The notes under the pieces were generated by a model. The model was not told where the DNA came from. It was given only the letters and a program-made list of their open reading frames with translations, and did no database searches. Positions 26,397 to 34,783 of a stretch of 64,000 nt of DNA are shown here, one piece after another. The position numbers were made by a program, and so were the translations under genes. Position 1 is the first letter of the stretch; the number at the start of each line of letters is the position of its first letter. The DNA comes from DATJYV01 sp035499415 (GTDB lineage: Bacteria > Bacteroidota > Ignavibacteria > UBA10030), in NCBI GenBank assembly GCA_035499415.1, contig DATJYV010000029.1, positions 1 through 64,000 on the forward strand, in the 5' to 3' direction.

Positions 26397-27731
26397 TCAG
26401 TGAATCTCGATACCGTGTTTATGCTGGAACTGTCGCAACGCTTCCCATGTCAGCGGTTGCGGCAGCTGCCCCATCAACTGATTCCACGTCATCGACTCGT
26501 CTCCCCCGTCGAGCCGGACCATCGAAATACAACCGTCGACGGGGCAGACGATAAAACAGAGCCGACAGCCGACGCAGTCAGACTCGCGGACCTTCGGCTG
26601 TGAATAGCTCTCCGCCGTTCCGTCGACCCGTATTGTCCCTTTCTTGAGGTCGATGCACTGATGGGCGCTGTCTTCGCATGCGATATAGCACAGATTGCAC
26701 TGAATGCATTTGGATTCATCGATGCGGGCCACCGCCTTGTAGAGCAGATTGAGATTTCCAAAGTCGGTAATGCAGGCCAGTGATTTTCCGCGGACCTCCT
26801 CCAGCGTGCGATAACCCTTCCCTTCCATCCAGTTCGTCAAACCCTCTACCATGTCGTTCACAATGCGAAAACCGTAGTGCATGACGGCGGTACATACCTG
26901 AACGCTCGTGGCGCCCAGAAGGATGAATTCGGCGGCATCACGCCACGTCGAGATCCCGCCCATTCCCGAAACGGGAAGTCCAATCTCAGGGTCGATTGCG
27001 ATTTGCGAAAGCATGTTCAGGGCAATCGGCTTCACCGCCGGACCCGCGTACCCTCCGTGCCCGCCTTTGCCGTCAATCGACGGCTTCAGCTCCAGCGTGT
27101 CCAGGTCGACGCCCATAATCGTGTTGATGGTATTGATAAGAGAAATGCCGCTCGCCTTTCCTTTTTTCGCAGCTCTTCCGGGATAGCGAATGTCCGTCAC
27201 GTTCGGCGTGAGCTTCACGAGGACAGGGATGGTGGATACTTCGGTGACCCACTCCGTGATCATCGCACAGTATTCGGGGACTTGTCCCACGGCCGACCCC
27301 ATCCCGCGTTCGCTCATTCCGTGGGGACATCCGTAGTTCAACTCGATCCCATCGCATCCGGTGTCGATTGTCCGCTTCACCATATCGTGCCAGGTCTCGC
27401 GTTTGGATTCCACCATGAGCGACGCCACAACCGCGCGATCGGGCCAGAGTTTCTTCGTCTCCGCGATCTCGCGGAGATTCGTCTCGATGGGCCGGTCGCT
27501 GATCAACTCAATGTTGTTGAGGCCGAGAATCTTCTGTCCGTTGTAATCCACGGCACCGTACCGGTTGACAACGTTCATGACCGGCTCGCCGATGGTTTTC
27601 CACACCGCGCCGCCCCACCCCGCCTCGAACGCCTTGCACACCTGGTACGAGGAATTTGTCGGCGGAGCCGAAGCCAGCCAGAAGGGATTCGGAGACTTGA
27701 TGCCGCCGCAATTAATTGAAAGGTCGGCCAT
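26397..27731 (-). CDS. preA: NAD-dependent dihydropyrimidine dehydrogenase subunit PreA
   Basis: 444 residues. An FMN-binding dihydroorotate-dehydrogenase-like barrel is followed by two 4Fe-4S clusters, CIQCNLCYIAC and CVGCRLCFIVC near the C-terminus. The active-site loop NYGCPHGMSERGMG carries the catalytic acid Cys135, matching mammalian DPD and bacterial PreA. With PreT it reduces uracil and thymine to the 5,6-dihydro forms. The ATG at 27731 has no clear Shine-Dalgarno. Just upstream is a hexanucleotide tandem repeat. Assignment is very secure. Confidence 0.95.
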   Translation of the reverse strand: MADLSINCGGIKSPNPFWLASAPPTNSSYQVCKAFEAGWGGAVWKTIGEPVMNVVNRYGAVDYNGQKILGLNNIELISDRPIETNLREIAETKKLWPDRAVVASLMVESKRETWHDMVKRTIDTGCDGIELNYGCPHGMSERGMGSAVGQVPEYCAMITEWVTEVSTIPVLVKLTPNVTDIRYPGRAAKKGKASGISLINTINTIMGVDLDTLELKPSIDGKGGHGGYAGPAVKPIALNMLSQIAIDPEIGLPVSGMGGISTWRDAAEFILLGATSVQVCTAVMHYGFRIVNDMVEGLTNWMEGKGYRTLEEVRGKSLACITDFGNLNLLYKAVARIDESKCIQCNLCYIACEDSAHQCIDLKKGTIRVDGTAESYSQPKVRESDCVGCRLCFIVCPVDGCISMVRLDGGDESMTWNQLMGQLPQPLTWEALRQFQHKHGIEIH

Positions 27732-27750
27732 GACGTGGAAAGAAAAGGAT

Positions 27751-27791
27751 TGAGGTTAAGGTTGAGGTTGAGGTTGAGGTTGAGGTTGAGG
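27751..27791. repeat. Hexanucleotide tandem repeat between preT and preA
   Basis: About seven units of TGAGGT (one variant, TAAGGT) lie in the 62-bp gap between preT and preA. On the coding strand these are ACCTCA units 20-60 bases before the preA start. The array covers most of the gap and could change length by slippage, altering the spacing or structure before preA. Confidence 0.9.
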
Positions 27792-27793
27792 GC

Positions 27794-29149
27794 TCACGCG
27801 ATTGATTTTTTCGAGAGATATTTGTCAATCCCATGCGCCGCACGCTTGCCGTCGTAGGCCGCGTTCACAACTTCCTTCCCGCCGTTGATACAATCTCCGC
27901 CCGCGAAAACTTTCGCGTTCGTCGTCTGGTATGTCTCCGGGTCGACCGCAACTTTTCCGTTCTTCATCTTCACGCCGGGGATCTTCAGCACCAACTCCTT
28001 CGCAATTTCCTGGCCGATCGAGACGATCACCATATCCACCGGAATGGTGAACGTGGACCCGGGGATTTTTCTCAGCGTTTGACGACCTCCGGTGCGCGAG
28101 GTTTGCGCGACGACCCGTTCACATTCAATCCCCTTCACGTGTTTCTTCCCGACGATCCTTTTGGGAATGACGTTGAAGAAAAAGCGGACTCCGTCGGTCT
28201 TGGCGAGGGCGTATTCAAAATCGTACGCAGACATGTCCTTTTCGGAACGCCGGTAGATGATGGACACGTCGTTCGCCCCCAGGCGTTTCGCCTCCGTCGC
28301 CGCGTCAATCGCGGTGTTTCCCGCCCCGATCACCGCAACGCGCGTGCCGACATCGACGGACTTCCAGCTCCGGGTCGTGACGCGTTGGATGAACTCGAGG
28401 GCCTCATAAACGCCTTCAGTCGCTTCGCCGCGGATCCCCAGCCGCACCGCCCTGGGGAGACCCGTCCCGATGAACATGGCATCGTGCCGCTGCAGGAGTT
28501 CGTCCACGGTCATGTCTTTGCCGATTGTTACGCCCGTGCGAATGGAAACGCCCAGCTTTTCGACGAGGCCGACTTCCTTCATGCTGTCCGCCTGGCGCAT
28601 CTTGTATGGAGCTATTCCCCACGTATCGAGTCCGCCCGGCTTTTTCTTGCCTTCGTAGACGACCGCCTCGTATCCCATGAGCGAAAGCTCGGCTGCGCAC
28701 GCAAGTCCCGCCGGCCCGGCGCCGATGATGCCCACAGACTTTCCGTTTCTGGGCAAAGGATGGAACAGCGGGGGCGCCCCCGCTTCGAAGTACCGGTCCA
28801 TCGCAAAGCGCTGCAACCGGCCGATTTGAATCGGTTCTTCTCCCCGCTCGTTGTAGACGCACGCTCCTTCGCACAGAACATCCACGGGGCACGCCTTCGC
28901 ACACGTGAGCGCGACCCAGTTCGAGCTTAAGATCGTCTTCGCCGACCCTTGCAGATTCCCCGACGCAATCTTTTTGATGAACGTCGGAATATCGATGTGG
29001 GTGGGGCAGGCCTTCGTGCAGGGAGAGTCGAAACAATAGAGACAGCGATTCGCATCGGCAACGGCAGCGTTCGCGGTAAAGGGGGGATGGAGCTCGGCGA
29101 AGTTCTGCTCGTACTGCGAAGGAGGGAGTTTTGGGGCAACGTTCTTCAG
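27794..29149 (-). CDS. preT: NAD-dependent dihydropyrimidine dehydrogenase subunit PreT, non-AUG start
   Basis: About 451 residues, the flavin/NAD subunit. The N-terminal iron-sulfur domain has Cys 36, 39, 44, 48, 83, 87, 93 and 97 (CLYCFDSPCTKAC, then CAKACPVDVLCEGAC). FAD binding follows at GIIGAGPAGLACAAEL, NAD(P)H binding at VAVIGAGNTAIDAA, and the terminal FAD motif VFAGGDCINGG. No ATG, GTG or TTG occurs in frame between the preceding aminotransferase stop and a GTG at 28885, which lies inside the domain. I propose CTG at 29149, with GGAG six bases upstream. Starting at 28885 would delete six or more conserved cysteines. The alternative is stop-codon readthrough or a sequence error. Confidence 0.85.
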   Translation of the reverse strand: MKNVAPKLPPSQYEQNFAELHPPFTANAAVADANRCLYCFDSPCTKACPTHIDIPTFIKKIASGNLQGSAKTILSSNWVALTCAKACPVDVLCEGACVYNERGEEPIQIGRLQRFAMDRYFEAGAPPLFHPLPRNGKSVGIIGAGPAGLACAAELSLMGYEAVVYEGKKKPGGLDTWGIAPYKMRQADSMKEVGLVEKLGVSIRTGVTIGKDMTVDELLQRHDAMFIGTGLPRAVRLGIRGEATEGVYEALEFIQRVTTRSWKSVDVGTRVAVIGAGNTAIDAATEAKRLGANDVSIIYRRSEKDMSAYDFEYALAKTDGVRFFFNVIPKRIVGKKHVKGIECERVVAQTSRTGGRQTLRKIPGSTFTIPVDMVIVSIGQEIAKELVLKIPGVKMKNGKVAVDPETYQTTNAKVFAGGDCINGGKEVVNAAYDGKRAAHGIDKYLSKKSIA

Positions 29150-29167
29150 AAAAGACTCCGCGGGTTG

Positions 29168-30511
29168 TTAGACTGCCTCGGCATCCGCCAACGCGAGCGC
29201 TTCATCCATCACCCGGACCCCTTCGTCGATCTCCTTTTCTGTAACGATCAACGGAGGTGCAACCACGAAGTGACTCACCCACGCCTGGATGAAGACGCCG
29301 TTCTGCATCATACGTCCCGCAATTTTCTCGACCATCGCGGGGACTCCGCTCACTTTATCCCTGAACGAATTGAAATACGTTTTCTTTTTCCGGTCCTTCA
29401 CCAATTCCACACCCCAGAACAGGCCGAGCCCGCGGACCTCGCCGATGCATTTGTGCCGATCCTGGAGAGCGCGAAGTTTCTTCCCGAGGTACGCTCCCAT
29501 GGTCTCGGCGCGTTCGATAAGGTTCAGTCTTCGATATTCGTTGATCGCCGCGATCGCCGGCGCCAGGGTCAGCGGATGGGCCTCATAGGTGTGGCCGTGC
29601 GCAAAGAAGTGGTCGTCAAAGTGGGACGCGACTTTCATCGTCGTGGCACACAGGCCGAGGGGAACATACGCCGTCGTGATCCCCTTTGCCGTGACGAGGA
29701 TGTCCGGCCGTACGCCCCAATGGTCGACCGCAAACCACTTCCCCGTCCTCCCCCAACCGCTCATCACCTCGTCCGCAATCAGCAGGACGTTGTTCCGGTC
29801 GCAGATCTCACGGAGCCGCGGCATGTACTCTTTCGGCGGAATGAGCACGCCGTTCGTACCGACGACGGGTTCGACGATCACCGCCGCAACGTCGCTCTCG
29901 TTTTCGATCATGTGCTCCAGGTAATCAGCACAGGCGATGTCGCAAGCGGGATACTCATGGTTGATTGGACAGTCGTAGCAGTTGACCTCCGGCCCGAAGA
30001 TGACCCCCTGGACTTTGCTTGCGGGTTCCGCCGCCCACCGGCGGGGGTCTCCCGTCGCGGCGATCGACCCCATCGTTGAACCGTGATACGACCGGTAGCG
30101 CGCGATGATCTTCGTCTTGCCCGTCACCATCCGGGCGATCTTGAATGCGGCCTCGTTCGCCTCGGTTCCCGAGGTCGTAAAGAAGAACTTCTCCAACCCC
30201 TTGGGGAGCACCTCGAGCAACATCTTGCTCAATTCGGCCCGGACATCCGTCGCATAGCCGGGGGCGATGTACGGGAGTTTCCGCGCCTGCTCCTCGATCG
30301 CACGGATGACCGCCTGATTCTTGTGTCCCAGCTGGACGCACATGAGCTGAGACGAGAAATCAAGATACTTCTTCCCCGCCGCATCCGTGAAATAGCAACC
30401 TTCCGCGTCGACGACGTGAAGCGGTTTCCATCCCTTCTGGAACCGCCACGTGCCGTACGTATTCCGGGCGGTAATATCGGTGATTTCCTGTGAGGTGAGT
30501 GAAGACGCCAT
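29168..30511 (-). CDS. Class III omega-amino acid aminotransferase (beta-alanine type)
   Basis: 447 residues, a PLP-dependent class III transaminase. ADEV contains the PLP-ring Asp247, and the Schiff-base lysine is Lys276 in TAKGITTAYVPLG. The substrate region includes FTTSGTEANEAA. A cysteine-rich insert C178-x2-C181-x8-C190-x3-C194 is seen. By context it deaminates beta-alanine or beta-aminoisobutyrate, made by the neighbouring beta-ureidopropionase, to malonate or methylmalonate semialdehyde. ATG 30511 is preferred over the TTG two codons upstream. It ends directly before preT and lies in the same reading frame. Confidence 0.88.
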   Translation of the reverse strand: MASSLTSQEITDITARNTYGTWRFQKGWKPLHVVDAEGCYFTDAAGKKYLDFSSQLMCVQLGHKNQAVIRAIEEQARKLPYIAPGYATDVRAELSKMLLEVLPKGLEKFFFTTSGTEANEAAFKIARMVTGKTKIIARYRSYHGSTMGSIAATGDPRRWAAEPASKVQGVIFGPEVNCYDCPINHEYPACDIACADYLEHMIENESDVAAVIVEPVVGTNGVLIPPKEYMPRLREICDRNNVLLIADEVMSGWGRTGKWFAVDHWGVRPDILVTAKGITTAYVPLGLCATTMKVASHFDDHFFAHGHTYEAHPLTLAPAIAAINEYRRLNLIERAETMGAYLGKKLRALQDRHKCIGEVRGLGLFWGVELVKDRKKKTYFNSFRDKVSGVPAMVEKIAGRMMQNGVFIQAWVSHFVVAPPLIVTEKEIDEGVRVMDEALALADAEAV

Positions 30512-30551
30512 GGTCAAATCCGTCCTGTCGTATTGTCGTGCTGACTGGAAA

Positions 30552-30643
30552 CTATCTCAAAAACCCAGATCGCGTCACCCTGAAACCCCGTAACGAAGCA
30601 CGGGGCGGGCAAGTTCAGCTTGACGGTAGCTATTTTGAGACAG
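30552..30643. repeat. REP-like nested hairpin element
   Basis: Outer arms CTATCTCAAAA and TTTTGAGACAG pair with one mismatch. Inside them CTGAA pairs with TTCAG, and CCCCGT with ACGGGG around AACGAAGC. The GTCACCCTGAA core resembles palindromic extragenic repeats seen in many bacterial genomes. It fills the 135-bp gap between the beta-ureidopropionase stop and the aminotransferase start, so it may work as an mRNA stabiliser or attenuator in the operon. Confidence 0.7.
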
Positions 30644-30646
30644 CGT

Positions 30647-31522
30647 CTAACCATACGCTTCCACCAGTTCCTTGTACGATTCAGGCCTACGGTCGCGGAA
30701 GAACTGCCACACCTGCCGCACTTCCTGAATCATATCCATCGAAAGGTCGGCAACGACAAGCTCATCTTTATCCCGGCTGGCCTGGGCGATAATCTTTCCC
30801 CGCGGATTACAGAAATAGCTCTTCCCATAGAACTCGCCGATGTTCCAGGGAGGTTCCGTCCCGACGCGATTGATCGCCCCGACAAAGTAGCCGTTGGCAA
30901 CCGCGTGGGCCGGTTGTTCCAGTTCCCACAGATACTCCGAAAGCCCTGCCACGGTGGCCGAAGGGTTAAACACGATCTCCGCACCGTGCAGGCCCAGCAC
31001 GCGCGCCCCCTCGGGAAAGTGCCGGTCATAGCAAATGTAGACACCGATGTCGGCATACTTCGTCTTGAAAACGGGATAGCCGGTGTTCCCCGGCTTGAAG
31101 TAGAATTTCTCCCAGAACCCCGGGTCGACCTGCGGTATATGATGCTTCCGGTATTTTCCGAGATAGGATCCGTCTGCGTCGATCACGGCGGCAGAATTAT
31201 AGTACACGCCCGTCATCTCTTCTTCATACACGGGAGCGATGATCACCATTCCATATTTTTTCGCGTACGACTGGATGAGTTTGATGGTCGGACCGTCCGG
31301 AACTCGCTCGACCATCGCGTACCACTTCGTTTTCTGTTCGGCACAGAAGTACGGGCCGTAGAACAACTCCTGCATGCATAATATTTGAACGCCCTTCCCT
31401 CCGGCCTGCTCGATGAGATGGACATGCTTGTCCACCATGGCCTTTTTGATCTTCTCGATGGGTTGTTCCGTCGACTCGGCGAGCTTGCACTGAATCAGTC
31501 CGCCCCTCACAATACGAGACAT
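30647..31522 (-). CDS. Beta-ureidopropionase (nitrilase superfamily)
   Basis: 291 residues with the nitrilase triad Glu52 (MQELFYGPYF), Lys126 (KYRKHHIP) and Cys164 (YICYDRHFPE). The size and the motif NPSATVAGLSEYLWELEQPAHA match N-carbamoyl-beta-alanine amidohydrolases and related N-carbamoylputrescine amidases. Pyrimidine genes in the same operon favour release of beta-alanine, CO2 and ammonia from N-carbamoyl-beta-alanine. It is the first gene of the operon, with GAGGAGGT directly before the ATG. A clear promoter lies 57 bp upstream. Confidence 0.9.
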   Translation of the reverse strand: MSRIVRGGLIQCKLAESTEQPIEKIKKAMVDKHVHLIEQAGGKGVQILCMQELFYGPYFCAEQKTKWYAMVERVPDGPTIKLIQSYAKKYGMVIIAPVYEEEMTGVYYNSAAVIDADGSYLGKYRKHHIPQVDPGFWEKFYFKPGNTGYPVFKTKYADIGVYICYDRHFPEGARVLGLHGAEIVFNPSATVAGLSEYLWELEQPAHAVANGYFVGAINRVGTEPPWNIGEFYGKSYFCNPRGKIIAQASRDKDELVVADLSMDMIQEVRQVWQFFRDRRPESYKELVEAYG

Positions 31523-31578
31523 GGGACCTCCTCGGTTGGGTCAAAGCGCACATCGAATGCGTGCGAATGGGACGAAAA

Positions 31579-31607
31579 ATGGTAGTGACTATTTCACCTT
31601 TTGTCAA
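31579..31607 (-). promoter_or_regulatory. Sigma70-type promoter of the pyrimidine operon
   Basis: On the minus strand TTGACA (31607-31602) and TACCAT (31584-31579) are separated by 17 bp, a perfect -35 and a 4/6 -10. Transcription should start near 31572, giving a leader of about 50 nt before beta-ureidopropionase. All nine genes down to the NCS1 transporter are on this strand with gaps under 140 bp, so one promoter could serve them all. Confidence 0.65.
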
Positions 31608-31783
31608 GCAGGGACGTTCGCCAGGGCTCGACAAAAAGCCCCTTCGTGCGGGGTTGCAGCGGCTGGCAATCAGCCTGTGGCGGTTGGCGCTCAGCTCATA
31701 TTTTTGGAAGTGTGAACCTGAACTCGTAACGGAAGACTCGAACCTCACAACCTTCGGCTACCCATCAACATATTTTCCGCTCC
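31608..31783. other. Gap between pyrimidine operon and DinB-like gene
   Basis: About 176 bp with no gene that I can support. Nothing distinctive is seen besides the promoter on its left edge. Confidence 0.5.
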
Positions 31784-32311
31784 TCATTTCCATCCCATCC
31801 GCTCTCGAAGCGAGGTGATATGCGCCGTGTGGTGGCGCCCATGCCAGGAGTAGACCTGAAGTACACGGTCGAGGTTCATCGTCCCCGACTCGGGATGAAC
31901 GATTGTCCGGGCGAAGTCCGTCGGCTTGAGGCTTCGGAGGAACACGACCCACCGTTCGTGGAGCGATTCGAGCATGCGAAGTGACATCTCAACGGGCGCA
32001 CTTCTTGCTTCGGCCAATTCCGACCAGGATTTCTCGCTGTACGGCTTGATGGTCGGCTGGTTTTCTGTCATTCCGAGCTTAAAGCGGATGTAGGCATTCA
32101 TGTGACTGTCCGGTAAGTGATGAACGACCTGGCGCACGGTCCATCCCCCCGGGCGGTACGGCGTGTCGAGCTGTTCGTCCGTCAGGCCTCTGACCGCTTC
32201 CCGGAGGAGCGCCGGCGCTTCTGCGATCTGCCGGATGAGCGTTTCCCGTTCCTCCGGTGCGAGCGAAGGCTTGGGTGTCATTTTTCCGATAGGGTAGCGA
32301 AGGTCTTCCAT
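31784..32311 (-). CDS. DinB/YfiT-family putative metal-dependent transferase
   Basis: 175 residues, matching the YfiT/BstA branch of DinB-like four-helix proteins: YPIGKM near the start, RQIAEAPALLREAV, YRPGGWTVRQVVHHLPDSHMNAYIRFK and YSWHGRHHTAHI at the end. The three histidine metal ligands (one in HHLPDSH, two in GRHHTAH) are present. BstA homologues transfer bacillithiol; related proteins are thiol-dependent isomerases or hydrolases. The actual reaction here is unknown. GAGAGGG lies eight bases before the ATG. Not clearly linked with either neighbour. Confidence 0.85.
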   Translation of the reverse strand: MEDLRYPIGKMTPKPSLAPEERETLIRQIAEAPALLREAVRGLTDEQLDTPYRPGGWTVRQVVHHLPDSHMNAYIRFKLGMTENQPTIKPYSEKSWSELAEARSAPVEMSLRMLESLHERWVVFLRSLKPTDFARTIVHPESGTMNLDRVLQVYSWHGRHHTAHITSLRERMGWK

Positions 32312-32382
32312 GCTGTTGCCCTCTCGAGGGTGAATCGTTCCGTTTGAATGCGATGGCGATGGAGTAAAAATTCTCAGCGCGC

Positions 32383-33474
32383 TTATGCCTGTGGCAGTGT
32401 GATTTTAACAACCGTTCCGTTCCCCGGCCGGCTCTGAACTTCCAGATTGCCGCCGTGAAGTTTGGCGAGGCGGGCGACAATCGTAAGCCCCAGCCCCGAA
32501 CCCTGCTGTTCATAAATCTTTCGCTCAAATTGAACGAACGCCCCGATCCCGCCTATCTGCTCGGGAGACATGCCTCGTCCCTGGTCGGTCACCGAATAGA
32601 CATAACCGTAATCACGGACTTCGGATTCGACCTTCACCGGCGATCCTGCCTTGGAGTACCGGAATGCGTTATCGAGGACTTCTTCCGCCATCTTCGAGAA
32701 ATAGCCGGGTGCGATTGCGAGCGAAGAATCGACGAGCCGCACCAAAAGGTCGGACGACCTGTTGAACTCCTCCGATTTCACACGGCCCGTCCGTTCCAGC
32801 ATCTCGGCAACGTTTATTGCGTGCGACTCTTCCCGCTGGTGCTCTGCATGGACTGCCGTCTGCTGGAGCTCGAGCTGCGCATACAGGAGATAATTTTCGA
32901 CGAGACGCTGCAGCCGGCGGGCGTTCCGGTACATCCTCTCCGACATCCGCGCGATCTCGGCGGGCTGCAGGTCGTCGGATTGTTTGCGCATGAGGTCGGC
33001 ATATCCGAGGATGCCGTTGAGCGGCGTGCGGAGTTCGTGCGGGAGCATGGCGCTCATGCTGATGCGAAGCTCATCCAGTTTTTTCCCCGCATCCTTCATC
33101 AGTCGACGATGCTTCTCCAGGCGCGCGTTCACGGCCGAAATGAGCTCCGCCCCGGTGAACGGTTTGGGAAGGTAATCGTCGGCGCCGAGCTCCATGCCGT
33201 GACGCATCCCTTCGCGGTCCGCCAGGGCCGTCATGAGAATGAACGGGATGCTGGCCGTCGAAGGGTTTTTTCGGATTGCCGAGAGCATCTCGAATCCATC
33301 CACGACTCCCAGATGGATATCGCAGACGATAAGGTCCGGAAGTTGTTCCACCGCCAGTTCTATTCCTTCCGCGCCGTCGTCCGTCCCGAGCGTTTCAAAC
33401 CCGTTCTGTCGCAGGACGCTGACGACAAACGCCTGCTGTGACCGCTCATCCTCTATGACCAGGACTTTTGTCAA
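32383..33474 (-). CDS. Response-regulator/histidine-kinase fusion (REC-HisKA-HATPase)
   Basis: 363 residues from TTG at 33474, five bases after the GT2 stop. REC domain 1-115 has the phospho-acceptor Asp52 and Lys104 (YLPKPF). HisKA follows with His146 in MLPHELRTPLNG, then HATPase_c (NAFRYSKAGSPV, TDQGRGM, GSGLGLTIVARLAKLHGG). There is no transmembrane segment or PAS domain, so it is a cytoplasmic kinase controlled through its own REC domain. Placed last in the exopolysaccharide operon, it is a good candidate for its regulator. A longer frame from 33534 overlaps the GT2 gene and begins with a non-REC-like basic stretch. Confidence 0.88.
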   Translation of the reverse strand: MTKVLVIEDERSQQAFVVSVLRQNGFETLGTDDGAEGIELAVEQLPDLIVCDIHLGVVDGFEMLSAIRKNPSTASIPFILMTALADREGMRHGMELGADDYLPKPFTGAELISAVNARLEKHRRLMKDAGKKLDELRISMSAMLPHELRTPLNGILGYADLMRKQSDDLQPAEIARMSERMYRNARRLQRLVENYLLYAQLELQQTAVHAEHQREESHAINVAEMLERTGRVKSEEFNRSSDLLVRLVDSSLAIAPGYFSKMAEEVLDNAFRYSKAGSPVKVESEVRDYGYVYSVTDQGRGMSPEQIGGIGAFVQFERKIYEQQGSGLGLTIVARLAKLHGGNLEVQSRPGNGTVVKITLPQA

Positions 33475-33478
33475 GTTG

Positions 33479-34783
33479 CTACCGGCGCTTCGGGCGGGAA
33501 AGGGGGATCGGCGAACGCGCGGCCTCCGGCACATCGAACCTTTTTGTCTTCTCCCAGAATTTCTTATCCTTCTTGAAATATTCCGTGTGGAGTGCCTTCA
33601 GGACGACGTAGATCCAGAGCTGGCAATAAGAAAAATACATGACGATCAGGAGGCCGACTTTTTTCAGGTCGTCCTCGCCGTCGAACGAGATCGCGAGCAT
33701 GATTTCGAAAATGAAGAGGAAAAACGCGACGACCCACACAAATGTGTACGGTCCGGGAAGAGCGATGCTCACGAGGCTCGAGACGCTGAGGATGAACAGC
33801 AAATCGGAAATCAGAATCGCGCCGAAGAACACATAATACAGGGAGAGCGTGTACAGCAGGTCGAACGCGAGGCGGCGGTTTTTGAAGTTGGGGATGTGGC
33901 GGAAGAATTTTGAAACGACGTAATTGTTCCCTCGCACCCATCGCAGCCGCTGGCCGATCCACACGGACCATTCCTGCGGCTCCTGTTCGAACGTCACGGC
34001 GTAGGGAATGTATTTGATCCTGTATCCTTCCTCATAGATCCGGATGCTGAGCTCTGAATCCTCCGTGAGAGCGGCTTCGTCCCATCCCTGAAGGTCCCGG
34101 ATGAGCTTCGTGCGGGCGACGAAATTCGTCCCCGGGAGGGTCGCGATGCCGTGCATCTCCCAACGGCCGGCCTGCAGCATGGACTGGAAGCTGAGCGTTT
34201 CGATGTTGATGAATTCTGTCAGGAGGTTGACATGTTTGTTGACGGTCCTGAACTTTCCGATGACGGCTCCGAGGTCGTCGTGCATCACCAACTGTGCGAC
34301 GAGATAGCGCAGGGCGCCCGGCTCCGGCGTGTTGTCGGCGTCGTAGATCGCCACGACATTCGAGCGTACGCGCTGAATCCCAAGGTTGAGCGCCCGGGCC
34401 TTTCCCCTGCCCCCTTCACCTTTGGGAACGTCGAACAGGATGATCCGCTTGTCCGCGCGGGCGTAGCGGCGCACGATATTCCGTGTTCCGTCCGTCGAGC
34501 CGTCGTTCACGACGACAATCGTCAACTTTCGGCGCGGGTAGTCCAGGGCCCTCATGGCATCCAGGGTTTGCGCGATCACCTTTTCTTCATTATGCGCCGG
34601 GATGAGGATGGAACACGAGGGATAGTCTATTTCCATGGCGTCCACATCCGAGCGCTCGCGCATCGACCGGACATAATTCAGGAACCCGAAGACGGTCAGG
34701 ACGAATTGGTACGCGATCATGAACCAGATGAGGATGACCGCGATGACGAACAGGAAGCTGAGGTCGACTTCGAACCAGGTCAT
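33479..34783 (-). CDS. PgaC/cellulose-synthase-like GT2 glycosyltransferase
   Basis: 434 residues, processive family-2 synthase. One N-terminal helix (about 8-36) precedes the GT-A domain with VNDGSTDG (Asp94), the DAD motif (148-150), TED (240-242) and QRLRW (278-282), followed by three to four C-terminal helices. These are the marks of poly-N-acetylglucosamine, hyaluronan and cellulose synthases. AGGAG lies eight bases before ATG 34783, and that ATG overlaps the stop of the giant fusion gene as ATGA, so the two are translationally coupled. Longer frames to 34900 are within that gene and are rejected. The product polymer cannot be told from sequence. Confidence 0.92.
   Translation of the reverse strand: MTWFEVDLSFLFVIAVILIWFMIAYQFVLTVFGFLNYVRSMRERSDVDAMEIDYPSCSILIPAHNEEKVIAQTLDAMRALDYPRRKLTIVVVNDGSTDGTRNIVRRYARADKRIILFDVPKGEGGRGKARALNLGIQRVRSNVVAIYDADNTPEPGALRYLVAQLVMHDDLGAVIGKFRTVNKHVNLLTEFINIETLSFQSMLQAGRWEMHGIATLPGTNFVARTKLIRDLQGWDEAALTEDSELSIRIYEEGYRIKYIPYAVTFEQEPQEWSVWIGQRLRWVRGNNYVVSKFFRHIPNFKNRRLAFDLLYTLSLYYVFFGAILISDLLFILSVSSLVSIALPGPYTFVWVVAFFLFIFEIMLAISFDGEDDLKKVGLLIVMYFSYCQLWIYVVLKALHTEYFKKDKKFWEKTKRFDVPEAARSPIPLSRPKRR

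Noticed and set aside
27833..28930. 365-codon plus-strand frame opposite preT
   Set aside because: Shadow of preT; it has no recognisable domain, while the minus strand carries FAD and NAD motifs.
28416..29036. 206-codon minus-strand frame overlapping the preT N-terminus
   Set aside because: Different frame from the cysteine motifs and FAD motif of PreT; its sequence is a basic, featureless shadow.
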